Of a DNA stretch of 64,000 bases, positions 8,091 to 16,968 are shown one piece after another. Numbering within the stretch: position 1 is the first letter of the stretch; every line of letters starts with the position of its first letter. The notes beneath the pieces were generated by a model that was given only the letters and a program-made list of their open reading frames with translations, was not told the origin of the DNA and did no database searches. A program made the position numbers and the translations under genes. Location: the NCBI GenBank assembly GCA_017626055.1, contig JAGAJM010000015.1, positions 18,051 through 82,050 on the forward strand, in the 5' to 3' direction. This DNA comes from a bacterium. Lineage in GTDB: Bacteria; Cyanobacteriota; Vampirovibrionia; Gastranaerophilales; Gastranaerophilaceae.

Positions 8091-9386
8091 ATGTCATTTA
8101 ATCCATTAAAAGAAAAAGGAATTCCACTAGAAAAACAGTTGAGAACTTGGGAAGATATTTCTAAGCGTAGATTTAATAAATATGATGTTGATTGTTATAG
8201 CAGAACTCGTCAAATATTGATGAATGGTATTGAAGTTGAAGCATGGAATTTCAAGCACGCTTTTTCAAGGCTTTGTGGAGCTGAAGATACTCTAGCTTTT
8301 TTGGCGATGACGAAGAAGTTTGAAGACTCTCAACAAACTACTATAAATTGGATGAAGCCAGAAGATCAAACTATTTTAGAAACGACGTTAGGTTATGAAC
8401 AAGTTGCGGTTGATTTAACGGCTTGGCTTGCACAAAACGAACCAGATGATTATGTCAAAGAAACGTATAATTTTGGTTTATTAGAAGATTTTGATCATTT
8501 GTATAGATATAGTCAGTGGGCTTATTTAGAACATGGTGTAAATCCTAATGATATTGTTCAAAATATGACGGATATTGTTATTGGGCGACCGACCCAATTT
8601 CACCACAATTGTAATATTATGAGGCTTCGTAAACCTTATGATAAAGAAACTGCTGAACCGCAAACAAAAGTAAATATTTTAACTCTTGTTTCTGCAGAAC
8701 AACAAACCCATAATTATTACGCAGAACATGGTATGGCATATGGTAATCCGACAATTCGTGGTACTTATGCCGAGATTAAAGATGTTGAAGAAGAACACGT
8801 TAATATGTACGAATCTTTGATTGACCCAACAGAATCTCTGTATGAAAAACTTCTTCTTCACGAATTTACAGAAGTTTGCAACTATTATACTTGCTATAAG
8901 GATGAAGATTGCGATATGATGAAACCTGTTTGGGAAGAATTTTTAGCAATGGAAATTGGGCATTTGCATCAAGCTGCAAAATTATTTACAAAATATGATG
9001 GTCGAGATGCAGAAGAAATCATTGGTGATAAAGTTGTTATTCCATCTCATTTTGAATCTCAAAAAGAATACGTTCAAAATATTTTGGAAAATGAAGTTGG
9101 CAAACGTATTACTTCAGATAAAGGTTACACAACAGTAGATGAACTTCCTGAAGATTGGGTTGGTTACAAAATCCAAAATGCAAATTCAAAAGATGGAGCG
9201 CCAACTGAAACAACGATTGAAGTTATTGCAGTTCAAAAAGGTAGAGATTTAACTATTGCTGATGAAAAGTTAGTTAGAATTCAACCGAAACTTCTTGAAG
9301 AAAGTATGCAAGAAGATGGAATTGCGCCTAATATGATTTCTGTCGAAGATTATAAATTTATGACAGATAAAGAATTTGAATTCTAA
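8091..9386 (+). CDS. Ferritin-like (diiron-type) protein, 431 aa
   Basis: The protein is soluble and mostly helical through residue ~320. It shows pairs of Glu/His motifs like those of ferritin-like four-helix bundles: GYEQVAVDLTAW then DFDHLYRYSQW (residues ~103-145), SAEQQTHNYYAEHG then VEEEHVNMYE (~200-245), and LHEFTEVCNYY then EIGHLHQAAKLF (~255-300). The spacing suggests more than one possible metal-binding bundle. The last 100 residues look like a separate beta-rich or extended domain. A strong AAAGGAG precedes the ATG, and a small hairpin (TTTATCC/GGATAAA) sits just upstream of it. It is monocistronic, with a terminator directly after. Its substrate and metal are unknown; I infer a diiron role from the motifs only. 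Confidence 0.7.
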   Translation: MSFNPLKEKGIPLEKQLRTWEDISKRRFNKYDVDCYSRTRQILMNGIEVEAWNFKHAFSRLCGAEDTLAFLAMTKKFEDSQQTTINWMKPEDQTILETTLGYEQVAVDLTAWLAQNEPDDYVKETYNFGLLEDFDHLYRYSQWAYLEHGVNPNDIVQNMTDIVIGRPTQFHHNCNIMRLRKPYDKETAEPQTKVNILTLVSAEQQTHNYYAEHGMAYGNPTIRGTYAEIKDVEEEHVNMYESLIDPTESLYEKLLLHEFTEVCNYYTCYKDEDCDMMKPVWEEFLAMEIGHLHQAAKLFTKYDGRDAEEIIGDKVVIPSHFESQKEYVQNILENEVGKRITSDKGYTTVDELPEDWVGYKIQNANSKDGAPTETTIEVIAVQKGRDLTIADEKLVRIQPKLLEESMQEDGIAPNMISVEDYKFMTDKEFEF

Positions 9387-9391
9387 AATTT

Positions 9392-9415
9392 AAGAGGGCA
9401 TTTGCCCTCTTTTTA
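9392..9415. terminator. Terminator between ferritin-like gene and tolC-like gene
   Basis: A GAGGGCA/TGCCCTC hairpin with a 2-base loop, followed by TTTTT. It lies in the 26-base gap between two convergent genes. Confidence 0.9.
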
Positions 9416-10717
9416 TAATTTTGTTATTTGTAATTTGAAGTTTTCGTCATTCACTTCTCGTAAGAAATTTGTCCAACTGTTATAATATTCAGCAAGAGCG
9501 TAAGTGTGTCCAACAAGAATAGATTTGTAGGATTGTTTCATAACGATTAGTGCGGTTAAATCCGATTTGCCTGTTTCATATGCTTTTATTGAAATATCAA
9601 TTAATTCATCTGAGCTTGTTAGAATTTTTGATTCATAATCATTCAAGTTCTCAGCCGCGGTTAAGAATTTTTCGTAAGCCGCTTCGACATCTTTTTCAGC
9701 TTTATTTCTTATTGAATTGTAATTTAATTCTGCCTGTTGAAGTTTTAATGCCGCATTTTTAATTTCTGGTCCATAATTGTAAAGTAATGGAATATTAACA
9801 AGGCTAGCTCCAACATATGCTCCACCATTAAATCTATTATCCAGTGTGTGTTGAGCTCCTTGGAAAGCAAATCCTCCAAGGATTGCTAAATCTGGAACTT
9901 TTTGTCTTGCAATAACTTTTAAATTTCTTTCTGCTACTTCAATCTCCTGTTTTGCGATTTGTAAGTCATATCGATTTTCTAATGCTTTTTCCATAATTTC
10001 AGAAATGTTTGGAAAATTTAAAGTTGGAGCAGGTGTAAGCATTTCTATAAAGTTGTTTTCTTCCGCAAAGATATTATCTTTACTGTCGTAAACAATTTTT
10101 TTAGGGTTATTTATAACTTTATTGAAATGAGCCAGAGCTGTTTTTACATTTGTTTTAGCTGTGTTTACTTGCGTAATCATCTGATTAAGCGCAATTTCAG
10201 CTTGTATTAAATCTATTTCTGGGACTTTCCCTGTTTTTACTCTATATTTAACAATTCCAAGAAGTTCTTCTTGTAGCTTTTGTTGTTGAAACAATGTTTC
10301 TTGTACTGATTTTGCAGCAACAAGATTTACGTATGCTTCTCTTACATCCATTTTTAAATCAAACTTTGTATAATCAACATTTTTCTCTGTTAATTTCAAA
10401 TTGGATTTTGCTAAATTTTTTCGAGCTCCTCTTTTGGCAATCTCAAATGTCTGATTAATCCCAACTTGACGAGGTTCACTCCATCCAGCAGCACCAAAAA
10501 ACTGGAAATAATCTAATTGTGGGTTTTGTAGTCTATTTGCCGATTTGATATTATTTTTAGCAATTTGAATATTTAACTTGGCAGCTTCCAAGTCTATATT
10601 ATTTTCAATTGCAGCATCAATTGCTTCTTGCAAAAACACTTTTTTTACATCTTCGATTGCAATGGCTGATGTTTGTACAAATAGTATAAAACTTAGTGCA
10701 ATTAAAATCTTCTTCAT
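9413..10717 (-). CDS. TolC-family outer-membrane efflux protein
   Basis: The 434-residue protein begins with a signal peptide (MKKILIALSFILFVQTSAIA) and then has two related alpha-helical halves with the outer-membrane-efflux-protein pattern: long amphipathic helices rich in Ala, Asn, Gln and Glu, with motifs LDLEAAKLNIQIAKNNIKSA, REAYVNLVAAK and later RYDLQIAKQEIEVAERNLKV. These proteins form trimeric channels across the outer membrane for tripartite exporters or type I secretion. No inner-membrane pump or periplasmic adaptor lies next to it, so the partner is unknown. TAATAT lies 9 bases before the ATG and there is no Shine-Dalgarno. Its presence argues for a two-membrane envelope. Confidence 0.88.
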   Translation of the reverse strand: MKKILIALSFILFVQTSAIAIEDVKKVFLQEAIDAAIENNIDLEAAKLNIQIAKNNIKSANRLQNPQLDYFQFFGAAGWSEPRQVGINQTFEIAKRGARKNLAKSNLKLTEKNVDYTKFDLKMDVREAYVNLVAAKSVQETLFQQQKLQEELLGIVKYRVKTGKVPEIDLIQAEIALNQMITQVNTAKTNVKTALAHFNKVINNPKKIVYDSKDNIFAEENNFIEMLTPAPTLNFPNISEIMEKALENRYDLQIAKQEIEVAERNLKVIARQKVPDLAILGGFAFQGAQHTLDNRFNGGAYVGASLVNIPLLYNYGPEIKNAALKLQQAELNYNSIRNKAEKDVEAAYEKFLTAAENLNDYESKILTSSDELIDISIKAYETGKSDLTALIVMKQSYKSILVGHTYALAEYYNSWTNFLREVNDENFKLQITKL

Positions 10718-10801
10718 ATTACTTAAATATTACCATAAAAAAGGCAACTTTATTTTTTAGGATATTTAAAATTATTGCGTACGACAAATTTAGAGGTTCT
10801 A

Positions 10802-13021
10802 ATGATTTCTCCAATTAAATGTTATAGTTACTCCCCAGTTTACACAAATTTTACTTCAACTCCAGAAGTTACAAAATCTACTGATACTGTAGTTGAAGAA
10901 CTAGAAAAAGGTAATCAGAAAAAGTTCAAAATAAAAAAATATAGTGAATTATCTGATAAGCAAAAGAAAGGTGTTTTGTACGCAAGTATTGCATTAGCGG
11001 GTTTGACTGGGCTTGTGATTGGTCGTGGTCGTTCTTTATCTAGAAGTAGATGGATGATGGATGAAATATCACGAACTTCGGAAAGATATCTTGCAGCTTC
11101 AGAAGAATTAACAAGAGTAAAAGCTGAATTAGAAGAGTTAAAAGCTATATATGAAACTTCTTCTGGTTCAGAATCAGCTTTGAGAAGAGTAACATCTGAG
11201 TTGCGTGAAAAATTTACAGAATTGGTTGAAAGTGATTTATCTCCACGAGAAATCAGAGAACAAATTTTTGCTCGAATGAGAGCCCTTATTGAAGAAAATC
11301 CATTGTCTTATGACCCAATGTCACCACCAATTACTGGTAAAGGGATAAGGCGATTTGAAGATGCAGTTGAGTTACCTGCCGCAGGTACAAATATACGAGC
11401 TAATATGCAACCATTACAAATTCCATTAATTTCTGAAAGTGGAGAGTTCCGTTTTGTTTTGCCAAGAGGTGAAATGAGAGTTTCTAAAATGACATCAAAA
11501 GATTTTGTTCCTGTTTACAAGCAACCAACAACAATTTCTATTGGTTATGCAGACGCATTAAATTGGGATAATGATAAAGTTGCAAGAGATATTCTTCAGA
11601 ATTTCTTTGATGGTCACGGCCAAACTCTAGATGGCGTAAGATTTGAATTTGTTCCAGTTGGAAATGGTAAATTTAGAGTAAGAATTTCAGGTGATAGTAC
11701 TTATACAGTTGATAAAGCCTTGTTTATGGGTGAATCTACAAAACGTAATGATGCACGTTCTGCAGGTAACTATGGTGAAGGTTTAAAAATGGCTGTTCTT
11801 AAACTGTTAAAATCAGGAGGTGCTGACAGTGTAAGAGTGGGTTCTGATAATTGGAAATTGACTTATGAACTTGCGGATACTGATTTGACAGATAAACAAA
11901 TTCTATCTTATTCAATTGACAAAGTTGAAAAACTGGATGGAAACTTCTTAGAATTTGAAACTACTGATCGTGATTTATTGGTAAAACTTAGAGATTCAAT
12001 CAATAGATTCTATCATTCTGGTAATGAACATTTTAAAACCCCAGGTTTTGAAAACCGTTTTGTAGGTATAAAAACAGACTTAGGTCCAAATGATAAGGGT
12101 GGAATATATATTGCTGGTCAACGTTTTGAATATGATGGTAATTATTCAGATTTTGACAATTCAGTATTATTTATTAAAGAAAAACCAGATGCTCGAACTT
12201 TAGATGTTTCTAGAGATAGGATTTCTTTGAGTCTTGATGAATTAGGTAAGCTTGGTGGTTGGGTAGCTACTCATGGTGAAAATTACATAGGTATCAGTGA
12301 AGGTGAAGCTTTGAAATTGATACAATCACTAGAAAAATACTGGGGAAAAGTTTACAAAGATGATAAAAATAAAGGTTTTGATGCTTTCTTGACTAGTTTT
12401 ATTGATTATTTCGCTCTTTTGCATAAAGATATACATATTAAATTCCCTGAAAAATGTGTGGCATACTCACCAGCATCGCCTGATGTTGTCGCAGATTTGG
12501 AATCTAAAGGTTATATGATTTGTAAAGATGAATTTGGAAAACTTGGTATGCCAACAATAAGAGAATTGATGGGTGATGCTAGAGCTCACGATGTTGTAAA
12601 ACCAACAGAAATTCAAGAAAAGAAATTAAAAATCCTAAAAGAAGCTATTAGAATTTTAGGTAGAAATATGGAAGGTAAACATTTTTCAGCTGAAGAATTA
12701 GATACAAAAATATTTATCTTTGATGCTAAAGGTGCTAAAGATTCAAAACTTTATAGTGATACTAGAGCTGAAGCTATTGTCGATGCAGGCGTAACTAAAG
12801 GTTTCTGGATTGATAAAGAATATCTTGATAATGGCAATTTCGCTGAAATATTAGAAACTTGTTTACATGAACTTTCTCACAAAGCTGGTGGTGATGAGAC
12901 TGCATCCTTTTCTTATCAATTAACAAGAGTAAATGCTGATGCTATTGATGCTCTTATCAATAATGTTCCCGCATTGCATGAAATTCAAGCATTGACTAAA
13001 ATTTGGGAAAGTTTGGTATAG
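10802..13021 (+). CDS. GHKL-type ATPase domain fused to a HExxH metallopeptidase-like domain, with N-terminal membrane segment
   Basis: I chose the ATG at 10802 because AGAGG lies 5 bases upstream; a TTG at 10775 would add nine residues. The 739-residue protein has a short polar N-terminus (with YTNFTSTP), one hydrophobic segment at about residues 57-75, a short coiled coil at ~89-116, then a middle region with histidine-kinase-like ATPase features: an N-box ARDILQNFFDGHG (~261-273) and a G-box GNYGEGLKMA (~322). Near the C-terminus lies HELSHKAGGDE (from residue 689), which resembles a zinc-protease HExxH site with a downstream acidic residue. I know no named protein with this combination. 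The gene is flanked by tolC-like (divergent) and acyl-CoA synthetase (convergent) genes and appears to stand alone. Function unknown. Confidence 0.75.
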   Translation: MISPIKCYSYSPVYTNFTSTPEVTKSTDTVVEELEKGNQKKFKIKKYSELSDKQKKGVLYASIALAGLTGLVIGRGRSLSRSRWMMDEISRTSERYLAASEELTRVKAELEELKAIYETSSGSESALRRVTSELREKFTELVESDLSPREIREQIFARMRALIEENPLSYDPMSPPITGKGIRRFEDAVELPAAGTNIRANMQPLQIPLISESGEFRFVLPRGEMRVSKMTSKDFVPVYKQPTTISIGYADALNWDNDKVARDILQNFFDGHGQTLDGVRFEFVPVGNGKFRVRISGDSTYTVDKALFMGESTKRNDARSAGNYGEGLKMAVLKLLKSGGADSVRVGSDNWKLTYELADTDLTDKQILSYSIDKVEKLDGNFLEFETTDRDLLVKLRDSINRFYHSGNEHFKTPGFENRFVGIKTDLGPNDKGGIYIAGQRFEYDGNYSDFDNSVLFIKEKPDARTLDVSRDRISLSLDELGKLGGWVATHGENYIGISEGEALKLIQSLEKYWGKVYKDDKNKGFDAFLTSFIDYFALLHKDIHIKFPEKCVAYSPASPDVVADLESKGYMICKDEFGKLGMPTIRELMGDARAHDVVKPTEIQEKKLKILKEAIRILGRNMEGKHFSAEELDTKIFIFDAKGAKDSKLYSDTRAEAIVDAGVTKGFWIDKEYLDNGNFAEILETCLHELSHKAGGDETASFSYQLTRVNADAIDALINNVPALHEIQALTKIWESLV

Positions 13022-13038
13022 ACGATTAGGGGTATATA

Positions 13039-13073
13039 AAAAGGGCGGGTTGCATTTTGCAACCCGCCCTTTG
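13039..13073. terminator. Bidirectional terminator
   Basis: A perfect 15-base-pair stem (AAAGGGCGGGTTGCA and its complement) with a 3-base loop, between two convergent genes. Confidence 0.92.
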
Positions 13074-13082
13074 ATTATTGTT

Positions 13083-14768
13083 TTATACTTTAGTCATTTC
13101 GCTAAGCATTTTCTTAATTTCCATACGTTTAAGTTTTCTAGTTGTTGTTCTAGGCAACAATTCAGTATGAACAATAATTTTAATTGGGCGTTTGTAGTGA
13201 GCCAATCTGCTTGATAAGAATTTAACTTCATTAGTAACTGCGTCTTCCAAGTTTTGTGGATCACTGAAGTTAGCAGCGTAATCTGGTGTAGGTACGATAA
13301 TTGCTGCAATTTCTTCGCAACCATCTTTTTCACCGAATTCACGTTTCATACCCATTACACAAACTTCTGCAAAGTTAGAGCTTTGTTCTAAAACTGCTTC
13401 AACTTCTTCAGGGAACACTTTCTTACCACCAGATAGAACAATCATGTTTTTGATTCTACCAGTGATGTAAATGTTTTTAGTTTTAGGGTCGATTTTGGCA
13501 ATGTCGCCTGTGTGCAACCAACCATCAGCATCAATAACTTCTGCAGTTAAATCTTCTTGCTTGTAGTAACCTTTCATTACTGATGGCCCACGAAGTAATA
13601 ATTCGCCAGTTGTTTCATCAGTTACGGCTTCAAATGATTCTAAAGCATAACCGATAGATTTCATATCGATATGTTTACCTCTGTTTACTGCAACAACAGG
13701 AGATGCTTCTGATAAGCCATAACCTTGTAAACAAAGAATACCGATGCTTTGGAAGAATTCACCAACTTGAGGGTCAAGTGGTGCTCCACCTGCGATACAA
13801 CCCCAGAATTCACCACCAAATTTGTCGTGAATTGGTTTGAATAATTTTCTTCTCATTTCCATTGGTAATGTTCTTGCAATCGCTAAGTTAGCTTTGAATA
13901 ACTTTTGAACGATTGGTGGTTTTTTATTGATTTCTGCCTCGATTGAAGATTTTAGTAATTTCAAGAAAGCAGGAACTGTAACCATGAATTTAATTTTCTT
14001 TTCAGACATTACATCTAGGATATCTTTTGGTTTTAAACTTTGAGTGTAATAAATTGAAAATCCGTGGTTCAAGAATGTGAAGAAACCTACTGTTAATTCA
14101 AACAAGTGGTTCATTGGAAGAATTGATAACACTCTCATTTTTTCGTTTGGAGGAAGAATTTGTTTCAAAGCAAGTCTTAAGTCATGCATTTGAGCAAGCA
14201 TATTTTTGAAAGTGATTTCAACCCCTTTTGGATTTCCTGTTGTACCTGAAGTGTAAATAATAAATGCGCTTGCGCTTAATGGTCTTCTTCTCCATTTTGC
14301 GTTGTAAACTTCTGGAATTGTGTATACACTCACGATATTTTCATCTTCTGTTTTAGTATCCATCAAAATAACATGTTTAATAGATGGAACTTTTGCTTGT
14401 AATTCTTTTGCTCTTTCGATATTTGCTAGTGAACACATAAGAACAACTGGTTCACAGTTTGATAAAATTGATTCAAGTTCATAGATAGTTAATTTATTAT
14501 CTAGTGGAACTGTTGTTAAACCTGCTAATACTGAACCAAATACGCAAGCACCATATTCTGGTTTTGATTCTGAAAGAATTGCAAGTTTTTCACCTTTTGG
14601 AATATCCAAATCATTCATAATGTAGCTTGCAAGTCTTCTTGATAAAAGTCCAAGACCTTTATAAGTGAATTCATTCCAGCCCCATTTTGATTTCATACCC
14701 AAAGCAACTGTTTCGTTGTTTTTAATGGTAATTTCTTCTAATAACTTAAAAACGTTTTCATATTTCAT
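13083..14768 (-). CDS. AMP-forming acyl-CoA synthetase (long-chain fatty acid ligase family)
   Basis: A 561-residue member of the adenylate-forming superfamily, which activates a carboxylic acid with ATP and transfers it to CoA. The phosphate-binding loop YTSGTTGNPKGVE is near residue 172, LQGYGLSEASPVVAVN near 330, GWLHTGDIAKID near 420 and the hinge/lysine segment GRIKNMIVLSGGKKVFPEE near 438. It resembles long-chain acyl-CoA ligases more than acetyl-CoA synthetases (no extended N-terminal domain). AGAGGTG precedes the ATG by 5 bases. It is probably a peripheral membrane or cytoplasmic enzyme in fatty-acid activation or lipid recycling. It stands alone between two genes on the other strand. 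The exact substrate chain length cannot be read. Confidence 0.9.
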   Translation of the reverse strand: MKYENVFKLLEEITIKNNETVALGMKSKWGWNEFTYKGLGLLSRRLASYIMNDLDIPKGEKLAILSESKPEYGACVFGSVLAGLTTVPLDNKLTIYELESILSNCEPVVLMCSLANIERAKELQAKVPSIKHVILMDTKTEDENIVSVYTIPEVYNAKWRRRPLSASAFIIYTSGTTGNPKGVEITFKNMLAQMHDLRLALKQILPPNEKMRVLSILPMNHLFELTVGFFTFLNHGFSIYYTQSLKPKDILDVMSEKKIKFMVTVPAFLKLLKSSIEAEINKKPPIVQKLFKANLAIARTLPMEMRRKLFKPIHDKFGGEFWGCIAGGAPLDPQVGEFFQSIGILCLQGYGLSEASPVVAVNRGKHIDMKSIGYALESFEAVTDETTGELLLRGPSVMKGYYKQEDLTAEVIDADGWLHTGDIAKIDPKTKNIYITGRIKNMIVLSGGKKVFPEEVEAVLEQSSNFAEVCVMGMKREFGEKDGCEEIAAIIVPTPDYAANFSDPQNLEDAVTNEVKFLSSRLAHYKRPIKIIVHTELLPRTTTRKLKRMEIKKMLSEMTKV

Positions 14769-14969
14769 AAAAACACCTCTACCCCTATATATGTATCATA
14801 CTTTATCTTACTACTAGATTCCAACTCACCCCTTATTCTATACTAAATCTGGATATATGGGAAGTTTCTACGAAAAATCTTTACATTTGAAATAAAATCA
14901 AGGGTCAAAATTTATTATTTTCGGATTTTATAATATGATAATAAAAGTAAGAATTTATTGGGGATTGGG

Positions 14970-16925
14970 ATGCAGGTAGCAAAGATTACATCTTCATATC
15001 AATATAATCCAAACTTTCAGAGAAGGTTAAGGCCAGATGAGGAAAGGGATTATAGACAAAATGCACTTCAACCTGCGTTTGATTATCTTGGAACGCAAGA
15101 AGTTGCAATGATTTTGCATGGAACATGCTATCCTGAATCAGAAAAAGATATTGGTGTTGGATCCCCTTATGGAAAAGTTGCGGCTCAATTATTGCCATTT
15201 GAGATGTTACATGGATTTAATTCAAATCAGCTGGGTCCAGTTGGTGTTCTTCGTGATGCTCAATCTATTTCGCCATATAAATCAACAGTTTCTACAAGAA
15301 ACTATTTATTCTTGGACTTAGAAGAATTAACAACAGATAAATATGCAAAGATTTTATCGAAAGATGATATTGATGATGTATTTGAAAAATCATCTGATAA
15401 CGGTGAAAATTATACTTATTCAAAATTTCCTGATGCTTTTGCGAATTATGAATATTGTATAAAAAAAGCGTACAAAAATTTTCTAGATAAAGCTAGTTTT
15501 GCAAAAGATGGAGCACTAGAGTTACATCGAGAATTTAATGAATTTAAAGAGAAAAAAGGTTCAGTAGTTTATAAAGAAGCCTTGTTTGATGTTTTATCTA
15601 AAACTTATGGCACAAACGAGTTTGAAACTTGGGATGAGTTAGATGCTAATTTGATGGCAAGAATTGATAAAAAAGATCCAGAAGCATTAGCTCGATATAA
15701 GAAAGTTATCCATCGTTCTAAAGATGATTTTGATACTTACATTTTTGGGCAGTTTTTATTAGACAAACAGATTAAGGAAAATACTCAGTTTAGAAAATCT
15801 ATTGGGTTTAAATATATAAGTGACTTGTTAGTCGGGTTTTCTAAAGCTGATGAATGGGCAAATCAAGATGCATTTTTAAAAGATTATAGGATGGGTTGTC
15901 CTTATGGCGGGAAGAATAATGGTCCACAAGTTTGGGATATTCCAGTTTTAGACCCTAATAAATTGTTTAATGAAGATGGCTCATTGGGGATTGCAGGAAA
16001 ACTTTTGAAACGTAAAATGGAATCTGCTCTAGAAGATTTTGATAATGTTCGAATTGACCATGCTTTAGGTTTGGTTGATCCATACATTTATGACAAAAAT
16101 TCTGTTCTTTTAATTGATGGGGCTGTTGATACTAACAAATTCAGAGGCGGAAATATTTCTTATATTGCTAGTGTCGATCCAAAAGGTAATTATAAACGTG
16201 TATTGAATGAAATTATTATCCCAACGTTAGAAGAACATGGTATCGATAAAAATTATCCAGTTTGGGAAGATTTGTGTACGGATACTCCGACATTTAATAG
16301 AATATATAGAGATAGGAATAAACTTCCAGGAATTACTCAATTAGAGTATATGAGGGCAGAAGAATCTCAAGATCCTGATGATTGGGGATTAGTAGGTTCT
16401 CATGATTCCCCACCTGCAACAGAAATGATTAAAAAGGATTGGGTGAAATCTCATCATGCTTGGAATGTTTTCTACCTTGCGGGATTCTTGAACTCTAATC
16501 CTACAAGAGCTGAGTTTAGAGATAAATATTGTCAAACAATTGATGTAAATCCAAGAGAACGAGTTAAGGCAAAGTTTGCGGAATTATTTCTAACTTGTAA
16601 GAAGATTCAGATTTCTTTTGATGATTTCTTTGGTATTTCTAAAACTTACAATGTAGGGGGAACTGAAAATAATACCAACTGGAAATTACGATTAAATAAA
16701 GACTATCAAGATAGTTATTATAAAAACTTATCAAGTGAGAATCCAACAGCGCTAAACATGCCAGAAATTTTAAAGATTGCAGTTCAAGCTAAAGCAGATA
16801 TGAACGCAGTTAAAAATTCAAAAGAGCTGGGAATTCCTATTCAGCCTGCAAATGAGCCTCATGTGAATTATATTTTAGAAAAACTTGATAAATATCAAAA
16901 GATTTTAGAAGAACCAGAACAATAA
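14970..16925 (+). CDS. malQ: 4-alpha-glucanotransferase (GH77, MalQ/amylomaltase-like)
   Basis: I chose the ATG at 14970; a TTG at 14958 is in frame and the ribosome site (GGGGATTGGG) is unusual. The 651-residue protein has the GH77 pattern: an N-terminal GSPYGKVAAQLLPF substrate loop, HGFNSNQLGPVG with SPY (residues ~84-105), the nucleophile segment VRIDHALGLVDP (~356), WEDLCTD with the probable acid/base Glu (~432), and GSHDSPPATE holding the third acidic residue (~475). All three catalytic acids seem present. It disproportionates maltodextrins in glycogen/starch metabolism. The polar N-terminus with NPNFQRRL is an addition before the usual start. The sequence is divergent from typical MalQ, so the substrate may differ. 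No other glycogen gene is in the window. Confidence 0.83.
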   Translation: MQVAKITSSYQYNPNFQRRLRPDEERDYRQNALQPAFDYLGTQEVAMILHGTCYPESEKDIGVGSPYGKVAAQLLPFEMLHGFNSNQLGPVGVLRDAQSISPYKSTVSTRNYLFLDLEELTTDKYAKILSKDDIDDVFEKSSDNGENYTYSKFPDAFANYEYCIKKAYKNFLDKASFAKDGALELHREFNEFKEKKGSVVYKEALFDVLSKTYGTNEFETWDELDANLMARIDKKDPEALARYKKVIHRSKDDFDTYIFGQFLLDKQIKENTQFRKSIGFKYISDLLVGFSKADEWANQDAFLKDYRMGCPYGGKNNGPQVWDIPVLDPNKLFNEDGSLGIAGKLLKRKMESALEDFDNVRIDHALGLVDPYIYDKNSVLLIDGAVDTNKFRGGNISYIASVDPKGNYKRVLNEIIIPTLEEHGIDKNYPVWEDLCTDTPTFNRIYRDRNKLPGITQLEYMRAEESQDPDDWGLVGSHDSPPATEMIKKDWVKSHHAWNVFYLAGFLNSNPTRAEFRDKYCQTIDVNPRERVKAKFAELFLTCKKIQISFDDFFGISKTYNVGGTENNTNWKLRLNKDYQDSYYKNLSSENPTALNMPEILKIAVQAKADMNAVKNSKELGIPIQPANEPHVNYILEKLDKYQKILEEPEQ

Positions 16926-16954
16926 AAAAGACCTTGTAAAACAAGGTCTTTTTT
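16924..16954. terminator. Bidirectional terminator
   Basis: AAAAAAGACCTTGT and ACAAGGTCTTTTTT pair around a 3-base loop between the convergent malQ-like and M20 peptidase genes. Confidence 0.92.
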
Positions 16955-16968
16955 ATATCGGGATTTAA

